A DNA stretch of 28,976 nucleotides from Desulfobacca acetoxidans. GTDB taxonomy: Bacteria > Desulfobacterota > Desulfobaccia > Desulfobaccales > 0-14-0-80-60-11. A program made the translations under genes and the position numbers. Positions 23,582 to 28,976 of the stretch are shown one piece after another. The stretch is from contig DZCR01000022.1 of NCBI GenBank assembly GCA_022736495.1, forward strand, positions 1 to 28,976. Reading direction: 5' to 3'. Position 1 is the stretch's first letter, and every line of letters begins with the position of its first letter. The notes below the pieces were generated by a model. The model was not told the origin of the DNA and searched no databases. It saw nothing but the letters and a program-made list of their open reading frames with translations.

Positions 23582-25951
23582 TCATTTGCCTGCCGGAAAG
23601 GCGAACTCCAGGGCCTCGTCCAGGCGCTCCACCGGGTGGAAGGTGAGATCCCCCCGCACCGACTCGGGGATCTCCTCCAGGTCCACCTGGTTTTGGGCCG
23701 GGAGGATGATCTCCTGGATGCCGGCCCGGTGCGCGGCCAGGACCTTGTTCTTAATGCCCCCCACCGGGAGCACATGGCCCCGGAGGGTGATTTCTCCGGT
23801 CATGGCCAGACCTTTTTTCACGGCGCGCCCGGATAAGAGCGACACCAACGCGGTGAGCATGGCCACCCCGGCCGAGGGGCCGTCCTTGGGGATAGCCCCC
23901 GCGGGCACGTGGATATGGAGGTCAGACTTTTCGAAAAAGTCTTCCTCAATCCCCAGGAAGGGGGCTCGGGCCCGGATGTAAGATAACGCCGCGTTGGCGG
24001 ATTCCTTCATGACGTCCCCCAACTGCCCGGTGAGCTTCAGGTTGCCCTTGCCCGGCATGCGCAGGACTTCAATGAAGAGGATGTCGCCGCCGGTGGGGGT
24101 CCAGGCCAGACCCGTAGCTACCCCCGGTTCGGGGTGATCCAGGGCCGCATCCCGGAAAAAGCGCGGCGGTCCCAGATACTGGCCCACGTCGCCGTCATTG
24201 ATCCTGAGGTGCTGCCGGCCGCCTTCTGCCACTTCCCGGGCCACGCCCCGGCAAAGCGCGGCAATTTCCCGTTCCAGATTGCGCAGCCCCGCCTCCCGGG
24301 TATAAGAGGCGATGACCCGGCGAACAGCCTCCCGGGTAAGCTCCATCTGTTCATCGGTCAGACCGTGGGCCTCCAGTTGCCGTGGCAGGAGGTGGCTGAA
24401 GGCGATCTCCAGCTTCTCCTCCTCGGTGTAGCCGGTAAGTTCCAATACCTCCATGCGGTCCCGCAAAGGTGGTGGGATGGGGTCCAGAAGATTCGCGGTA
24501 GTGATGAACATGACTTTGGACAGATCGAAGTCCACCTCCAGGTAATGATCGGAAAAGGTGTTATTCTGCTCCGGGTCCAGCACCTCTAAAAGGGCCGACG
24601 AGGGGTCGCCCCGAAAGTCGGCGCCGATCTTGTCCACTTCATCCAGGATGAAGACCGGGTTGTTGGAGCCGGCTTTGCGGATGGACTGGATGATACGGCC
24701 GGGGAGAGCCCCCACGTAAGTACGGCGATGGCCCCGAATCTCGGCTTCATCCCGCACCCCGCCCAACGACAGGCGCACGAACTTGCGCCCCAGGGCCCGG
24801 GCGATGGAGCGGCCTAAAGAGGTTTTTCCCGTACCCGGCGGGCCCACGAAGCAAAGAATGGGACCCTTCATGTCGGGCTTGAGTTTGCGCACCGCCAGGT
24901 ATTCCAGGATGCGCTTTTTCACTTTTTCCAGGTCGTAGTGGTCCTCGTCCAGGATTGCCCGGGCCTGGTGCAGGTCCAGGTTGTCCTCGGTGGACTTGGT
25001 CCAGGGCAACTCGATGAGCCACTCCAGGAAATTACGGATGACCTGGTGATCCGGTGAGGTGGGCGGGGTGCGTTTCAGGCGGTTCAGTTCCCGTTCCGCC
25101 TCTTTCATGGCGTGGGGCGGCAACTCCGCCTCCTCCAGGCGGAACTGGAGATCGTCCACTTCCCGGGTGCGGTCATCCCCTTCCCCCAGTTCCTTCTGCA
25201 AGACCTTGATGTGTTCCCGCAGGTAATAGTCCTTCTGGGCCTTGTCCATCTCGGTCTTCACTTGGCCCTGAATCTTCTTGCCCAGTTCCAGAATCTCCAA
25301 CTCCCGGTTGATGGCGGCCAACACCTTCCGCAGGCGCTGGGTCACGTCGATAGTTTCCAACAGTTCCTGTTTCTCGGACTTGGAGATGTTGAGGCTGCCC
25401 GCGGTAACATCGGCCAGCACCCGGGGATCGCTGAACTCGCGCACCAGAGCCCCCAGTTCCGAGGGCAGGTAAGGGGAGAGCTCCAACATTTTCAGGAAGA
25501 GCCCTTTGACGTTGGAAACCAGGGCCTCCAATTCCAGCGTGGGTTCGTATTCTTCCGGGATGGGGGTTATCTGGGCCGCCAGGTAAGGTTCCTGACCTAC
25601 CCAACTTTCCACCCGGAAGCGATACAGACCTTGAATGAGCAGACGAACGGAGTCGTCGTCCGCTTTGCGCATCTTCAGAATAACCGCGGCGGTGCCGACC
25701 TGGTAGAAATTGTCCGGATCAAATCCCGTGGGCTTTTCCTCCTTGCTGGTCAAGAAACCCAGGATCTTATCCTGGAGTAAAACCTCGTTCACCAGCTTCT
25801 GGGCCGGCTCCTCCCAGAGGGCCAGGGGCATGACGATACGGGGGAAAAGCACCAGGTCGGTTGCCGGTAATATGGGGAGTACCCGGGGGCCGGGCTGTTC
25901 ATCAAAGGGAACGGCCACCCGGATTTCGTCAGTCTCGTGATGATTGGTCAT
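23582..25951 (-). CDS. lon: ATP-dependent protease Lon (LonA type)
   Basis: Lon is a cytoplasmic AAA+ serine protease that removes damaged and some regulatory proteins. The 789 residues match LonA. The N-terminal substrate-binding domain (about residues 20-215) begins [22 protein letters not shown] coiled-coil region follows (about 215-320), with the helix [18 protein letters not shown]. The ATPase module has Walker [12 protein letters not shown] near residue 370 and Walker [13 protein letters not shown]. The protease domain has the catalytic serine in PKDGPSAGV (about residue 692) and the lysine in [12 protein letters not shown] (about residue 733). The ATG at 25951 has GGAG upstream. It begins 15 bases after hsp20, so chaperone and protease are cotranscribed, and a terminator follows. 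Confidence 0.98.
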   Translation of the reverse strand: MTNHHETDEIRVAVPFDEQPGPRVLPILPATDLVLFPRIVMPLALWEEPAQKLVNEVLLQDKILGFLTSKEEKPTGFDPDNFYQVGTAAVILKMRKADDDSVRLLIQGLYRFRVESWVGQEPYLAAQITPIPEEYEPTLELEALVSNVKGLFLKMLELSPYLPSELGALVREFSDPRVLADVTAGSLNISKSEKQELLETIDVTQRLRKVLAAINRELEILELGKKIQGQVKTEMDKAQKDYYLREHIKVLQKELGEGDDRTREVDDLQFRLEEAELPPHAMKEAERELNRLKRTPPTSPDHQVIRNFLEWLIELPWTKSTEDNLDLHQARAILDEDHYDLEKVKKRILEYLAVRKLKPDMKGPILCFVGPPGTGKTSLGRSIARALGRKFVRLSLGGVRDEAEIRGHRRTYVGALPGRIIQSIRKAGSNNPVFILDEVDKIGADFRGDPSSALLEVLDPEQNNTFSDHYLEVDFDLSKVMFITTANLLDPIPPPLRDRMEVLELTGYTEEEKLEIAFSHLLPRQLEAHGLTDEQMELTREAVRRVIASYTREAGLRNLEREIAALCRGVAREVAEGGRQHLRINDGDVGQYLGPPRFFRDAALDHPEPGVATGLAWTPTGGDILFIEVLRMPGKGNLKLTGQLGDVMKESANAALSYIRARAPFLGIEEDFFEKSDLHIHVPAGAIPKDGPSAGVAMLTALVSLLSGRAVKKGLAMTGEITLRGHVLPVGGIKNKVLAAHRAGIQEIILPAQNQVDLEEIPESVRGDLTFHPVERLDEALEFAFPAGK

Positions 25952-25966
25952 GATATCTCCATGTGC

Positions 25967-26401
25967 TTAGGTTGAGGATTTTATCGTAATCTGACGACTC
26001 TGGGGCGCTTTGCGGGGCAAGCGGACTTCCAGGATGCCATCGATATAAGCCGCTTCCACCTCATCGGGGTTGACGGAGATGGGCAGCGTGAAACGCCGCT
26101 CAAAGGCGCCGAAACCCATCTCAAGATGAATAAAGCGCCGGAGGCCTTCCGGACGGGGAGGTCGCCGACAGCCTCGCAGCACTAATTCGTGGGCCGTTAA
26201 GGACAGGGAAATATCCTCTGCGGCCACCCCGGCCAGTTCCAGGCGGAGCACCAACCCCTGGGTGGTTTCATAGAAATCTGCCGCCGGCCGGAAAGACGCT
26301 GAGGTCTTATGGGCTTCCCGCATGGTATCGAGGCCGCGGCGCACCTGTTCTTCCAGGCGGTCGAAGTCTCGGATGATTCGGATTTTGATGAGACGGTACA
26401 T
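25967..26401 (-). CDS. Small heat-shock protein, Hsp20/alpha-crystallin family
   Basis: A 144-residue holdase chaperone that binds unfolding proteins without ATP. The alpha-crystallin domain spans about residues 42-135. It opens with DFYETTQGLVLRLELAGV and has FERRFTLPISVNPDEVEAAY and the strand-rich stretch DGILEVRLPRK. The C-terminal ITI (in SRQITIKSST) is the I-x-I motif used for oligomer assembly. The N-terminus is unusual in starting MYRLIKIRIIRDFDRLEEQ, a basic and helical stretch. The ATG at 26401 is preceded by GAGGAG. It is the first gene of the hsp20-lon operon and diverges from a PfkB kinase gene; an inverted repeat lies about 50 bases upstream of it. Confidence 0.93.
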   Translation of the reverse strand: MYRLIKIRIIRDFDRLEEQVRRGLDTMREAHKTSASFRPAADFYETTQGLVLRLELAGVAAEDISLSLTAHELVLRGCRRPPRPEGLRRFIHLEMGFGAFERRFTLPISVNPDEVEAAYIDGILEVRLPRKAPQSRQITIKSST

Positions 26402-26453
26402 AAGCTCCTCAAAAGTTGATTTCTTTTTAATGTAATAATTTTAATGACAAAAT

Positions 26454-26509
26454 CCAGGGATGGCGCTTTTTTATCTGCAACCCCAGCAGCTTTTTTCGTC
26501 ATTCCCTGG
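26454..26509. promoter_or_regulatory. Inverted repeat upstream of hsp20
   Basis: CCAGGGA (26454-26460) and TCCCTGG (26503-26509) are exact inverted copies, and the match extends imperfectly inwards (TGGCG against CGTCAT). Inside lie two direct copies of GCTTTTTT. It sits between divergent hsp20 and PfkB genes. It could bind a heat-shock regulator or form a hairpin. It does not match the CIRCE element of HrcA, and I could not fix a sigma-32 promoter. Confidence 0.35.
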
Positions 26510-26600
26510 AAAAGTCCGGGCAGACGACAGGAGTCCGCTTGGCCGGCCTCCCTGAGCCGCCGCCTTGACCGAAGCCGCAAATCCTGGTAGCTTCCCAGGC

Positions 26601-27575
26601 ATGTTGCCGCAGATAATTTGTCTGGGAGCTATTAACCTGGACCTGAAATTTCAGGTAGCGGATCTGACGGGTTTCCTGAAGGACTGGGGTACCGGACTAA
26701 CCAGGGGGGGCCAAGAAGCCATATCACCCGCAGAGGAACCCCGCCTCAAGGAATTGCTGGCCCGGTATGGCCGGACGGCAGGCCGCTTCGGCGGCGGCAT
26801 GGCCGCCAACACGGCCTACGCCCTAGCCCGTCTGGGTATCCCGGTGGCCCTGGTAGGACGTGTGGGGAACGATGCCGATGGAGAATTTCTTAGAGACAAC
26901 CTGGCCGGGGTGGATTTGGCCTACGTGATCACCCAGGGGGAAAGCGGCCGGGCCTATGTCCTGGCGGACCCGGCAGGGGAACGCACCATCCTGGTAGCCC
27001 CCAATACCAATGATGCATTAGCAGAGCGGGATATTCCCTGGGAAGCCCTTAGGAACACGAAGTTCCTGTACCTCACCGCGTTTGCGGGGGACGGCCCTCT
27101 GGCGGTCCAGGGGACTATCGCCAGCCGGGTGCAGGAACCGCTGCGCCTCATTCTGGACCCGGGAGAATTCTATGCCCGGCGTGGCTGGCTGGCCATTGAA
27201 ACCATCCTGGACCACCTGGAAACCCTGCTGGTAAGTGAAACCGAGTGGCGGCTCTTGGGAGGGGATATCAACGCTCATCCCTTCTGGGCCCCGCCTGTGG
27301 TGGTAATCAAGCGGGGGGCCCGGGGCGCCCGGTTGCTGACGCCGCTCCGACATTTGGATTTTCCGGTGGAACTGGCCGGTGAACTGGTGGATACCCTGGG
27401 AGCGGGTGATGTTTTCGCTGCGGGCTACCTGGCCGGACGCCTGGCGGGGTTGCATCTCAACCCGTGCGTGCGCCTGGGCAACCGGGCCGCGGCGGTAAGC
27501 CTCAGCGGGGCCGGGCGGGATAGTTACCCGGATAAGAATTTTTTGGAACGGCAGGTGCAACTGCTGCAACAATAA
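26601..27575 (+). CDS. PfkB-family carbohydrate kinase
   Basis: A 324-residue cytoplasmic sugar or nucleoside kinase of the PfkB family. The substrate-binding glycines are in GRFGGGMAANTAYALARLG (about residues 60-78), followed by VALVGRVGNDADGEF, and the C-terminal signature is DTLGAGDVFAAGYLAGRL with the catalytic aspartate (about residue 272). VVIKRGARGARLL is a further family segment. I chose the ATG at 26601, which gives MLPQIICLGAINLD, the usual N-terminal strand; an in-frame TTG at 26565 would add 12 residues. Neither has a good ribosome site. It diverges from hsp20 and is followed by an EhaR-like HAD gene 100 bases later on the same strand. It is clearly distinct from the first kinase (210-1163), which has GGTAGN and DPTGAGD. 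Substrate unknown. Confidence 0.9.
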   Translation: MLPQIICLGAINLDLKFQVADLTGFLKDWGTGLTRGGQEAISPAEEPRLKELLARYGRTAGRFGGGMAANTAYALARLGIPVALVGRVGNDADGEFLRDNLAGVDLAYVITQGESGRAYVLADPAGERTILVAPNTNDALAERDIPWEALRNTKFLYLTAFAGDGPLAVQGTIASRVQEPLRLILDPGEFYARRGWLAIETILDHLETLLVSETEWRLLGGDINAHPFWAPPVVVIKRGARGARLLTPLRHLDFPVELAGELVDTLGAGDVFAAGYLAGRLAGLHLNPCVRLGNRAAAVSLSGAGRDSYPDKNFLERQVQLLQQ

Positions 27576-27600
27576 CTGCGGCAGACTGGCTGCGGTAAGA

Positions 27601-27644
27601 GATGCGGATATACCCCGCATCGACAGAAACTTAATGATATCATT
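27601..27644. repeat. Two palindromes before the HAD-like gene
   Basis: GATGCGG-ATATACC-CCGCATC (27601-27621) is a perfect 7-base stem, and AATGATATCATT (27633-27644) is a 12-base exact palindrome about 30 bases before the next start codon. The second could be an operator; the first may end the kinase transcript, although no T tract follows. Confidence 0.4.
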
Positions 27645-27675
27645 GAGCATACGCTCTGACAGATAAGGGGAAAAC

Positions 27676-28767
27676 ATGCGCAAGGTCCAGTTGAATACCG
27701 CTTGCGAGGGTCCTCTGGCCCTCAATGACCACGCTTTTGAGCTGTGCCGGGACTTCATCAAGCCCCAGGGAGACCGGTTCTTCCAGCAGGTGAGCCACTA
27801 TGACTATTACCTGACGGAGGTGGCCAAGCAACCTGGGCGCCAATCCGGGAACATCCTCAAGCTCATCCTGCCTTTCTTGAAGGCCCAGGGCCTCACCAAC
27901 GCCCAGATCGAGGCTCACTCCCGGCAAAACATCAAGCTGATGCCCGGGGCCGAAGGCGCCTACAAGTTCCTTCACGGCCAGAAGTTGCCCATCTTTGCGA
28001 TCAGCACCAGCTATCGCCAATTTGCCGGGGCCGTGGGCCTGAAGCTGGGCTTAAATCGAAAACATATCTTTTGTACTGAACTGGATTTGGACCGCTATAA
28101 GCTCCCCGAAAGCGAGGCCGAAGAATTACAACGTCTCGCGGGGGAGATCGCCGACGCTCCCGCGATCGAACTGCCTGCCGAGGCGACCTCCCTGGCGGAC
28201 CTGCCGGAACCGGTCCAGGAGACTGTGGCCACGCTGGATCGGATCTTGGGGAAGCGGCTCCCGGCCATGGAGAGCGGCGCTATCCTGCAAGAAGTGCATC
28301 CCCTGGGCGGGCCTGAGAAGGCCAAGGCCGTGACCGACAGCCTGGCGAAAACCGGCCTAACCATGACGGATACCATCTATGTGGGCAACAGCCCCACTGA
28401 CTTGCAGGCCTTCGAGGCGGTGCGGGCCGAGGGTGGCCTGGCCATCTCCTTCAATGGCGATCACTCTGCGGTAAAGGCCGCGGAAGTGGTGGTGGTCTCG
28501 GATAACGCCTGGTCTATGGCGCTATTGATGGCGGTTTTTCAGTTGTGGGGCAAGGATGGAGTGCTGGAATTGGCGGCCCCGGAGACCCGGAACAAAGGCC
28601 GGAACTTGGTCCTCCCGGAGGAAGTGATCGATCCCATTTTCACGGGTCTCGATGGCCATATGCTGAACATCTATCTGTCCAAGAATCCGAAGCAGGATAA
28701 AATTGCCCAGGAGAGCCTGGCGATGCGAGCCAAACTCCGGGGCGAGGCCGTGGCCGCAGCGGGGTGA
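27676..28767 (+). CDS. HAD-superfamily protein resembling EhaR (hydrogenase subunit R-like)
   Basis: A 363-residue protein whose shape matches the archaeal 'energy-converting hydrogenase A subunit R' group of HAD-fold phosphatases: CEGPLALNDHAFEL, YDYYLTEV, ILKLILPFLKAQGLTN, ISTSYRQF and YVGNSPTDLQAFEAVR with SFNGD. As I recall the family, the first motif is SDCEGP and motif IV is GDSxTD. Here the positions read TACEGP (Ala9 in place of the nucleophile Asp) and GNSPTD (Asn238). Motif II (S/T in ISTSY) and a motif III lysine (GPEKAKAV) remain. This may be a catalytically altered or inactive member. No hydrogenase gene is present, so the name is only a family label. The ATG has AAGGGG upstream, and a terminator follows at 28823. 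Confidence 0.8.
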   Translation: MRKVQLNTACEGPLALNDHAFELCRDFIKPQGDRFFQQVSHYDYYLTEVAKQPGRQSGNILKLILPFLKAQGLTNAQIEAHSRQNIKLMPGAEGAYKFLHGQKLPIFAISTSYRQFAGAVGLKLGLNRKHIFCTELDLDRYKLPESEAEELQRLAGEIADAPAIELPAEATSLADLPEPVQETVATLDRILGKRLPAMESGAILQEVHPLGGPEKAKAVTDSLAKTGLTMTDTIYVGNSPTDLQAFEAVRAEGGLAISFNGDHSAVKAAEVVVVSDNAWSMALLMAVFQLWGKDGVLELAAPETRNKGRNLVLPEEVIDPIFTGLDGHMLNIYLSKNPKQDKIAQESLAMRAKLRGEAVAAAG

Positions 28768-28780
28768 TGGGAGTCAAGCA

Positions 28781-28809
28781 AAAATCAAAGGCGGTTCTTG
28801 AGCCGCCTT
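28781..28809 (-). terminator. Intrinsic terminator for the incoming minus-strand gene
   Basis: AAGGCGG and CCGCCTT (28788-28794 and 28803-28809) form a perfect 7-base stem. Read on the minus strand it is followed by TGATTTTT, so it would end transcription coming from the YHS-domain gene. Confidence 0.6.
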
Positions 28810-28822
28810 CCTAAATGCCGCG

Positions 28823-28853
28823 GGGGTGCGCACCTCGCACCCCTTTGGTTTTT
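28823..28853 (+). terminator. Intrinsic terminator after the HAD-like gene
   Basis: GGGGTGCG and CGCACCCC form a perfect 8-base stem around CACCT, followed on the plus strand by TTTGGTTTTT. It is placed about 55 bases after the stop codon at 28767. Together with the hairpin at 28788-28809 it separates the two converging genes. Confidence 0.7.
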
Positions 28854-28898
28854 CAGCAGAAAAAATCCTGCGGCGCCCAAGGCGCCTCCTCCAGCCCA

Positions 28899-28976
28899 TT
28901 ATTTCTTCTTTTTGGCGTATTTATGCGGCTCTTTGGCAAATCGGTCCTTGCAGAGTTCGGAACAGAAATAGTAGGT
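28899..28976 (-). CDS. YHS-domain protein, 3' end only
   Basis: Only the last 25 residues lie in the window, beginning TYYFCSELCKDRFAKEPHKY and ending in a run of lysines before TAA. YYFCSELCKDRF matches the core of the YHS domain, a small metal-binding module seen in copper-ATPase N-termini, heavy-metal proteins and stand-alone metallochaperone-like proteins. The C-x3-C pair is the likely metal-binding site. The start is beyond the window, so whether this is a stand-alone protein or the tail of a larger one cannot be told. An intrinsic terminator lies downstream at 28781-28809. Confidence 0.78.
   Translation of the reverse strand, partial: TYYFCSELCKDRFAKEPHKYAKKKK

Overview
The window looks like a chromosomal segment of a GC-rich anaerobic bacterium, most probably a member of the Desulfobacterota (the former Deltaproteobacteria). 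This is inferred from the gene mix: a sigma-54 activator, a 2-hydroxyacyl-CoA dehydratase/ATPase activator pair, an RCKP-type zinc ribbon, a DUF1614 membrane protein, an EhaR-like HAD protein and a ThiD-ThiN fusion. No rRNA, tRNA, CRISPR array, complete insertion sequence, phage gene or replication origin was seen.

Left block (210-6251, all minus strand). Read in the direction of transcription it runs: secreted phosphodiester glycosidase, Rossmann/cysteine protein of unknown function, PspF-like sigma-54 activator, DUF1614 membrane protein, membrane-anchored BamE-like protein, folC, and a PfkB-family kinase. Gaps are short and two junctions overlap, so most of this is probably one transcription unit. 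The folC-pfkB gap is longer and carries an inverted repeat.

Plus-strand block (6326-13688). tatD and the PLP-binding yggS overlap by ATGA. They are followed by an MgtC/SapB membrane protein, a 2-hydroxyacyl-CoA dehydratase-like protein overlapping its ATPase activator, an APH-type phosphotransferase, and a thiD-thiN fusion. The block ends at a cluster of strong hairpins (13710-13813), where it meets minus-strand genes head-on.

Minus-strand block (13822-21790). Three small membrane-protein genes (36, 35 and 130 codons) are packed together. Upstream of them lie fcl, gmd and manC, which make GDP-L-fucose from mannose phosphates via GDP-mannose. Upstream of those lie a large TPR lipoprotein resembling exopolysaccharide-system proteins and a lytic transglycosylase. 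The block suggests cell-surface polysaccharide and envelope work, although no glycosyltransferase is present.

An 885-base AT-rich stretch (21791-22675) holds no convincing gene but several palindromes. After it, on the minus strand, come acpS, a 45-residue RCKP zinc ribbon, and an hsp20-lon protein-quality operon with its own terminator. The right end has a second PfkB kinase and an EhaR-like HAD-fold protein on the plus strand, then a pair of opposed terminators, and finally the 3' end of a YHS-domain gene that runs off the window.

The points most worth following up are: the stand-alone dehydratase/activator pair; the cysteine-rich Rossmann protein coupled to the sensorless sigma-54 activator; the operon of mini membrane proteins; the HAD-like protein whose expected catalytic aspartates appear substituted; and the empty AT-rich region. 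Nothing in the window can be called a proven new system from sequence alone.
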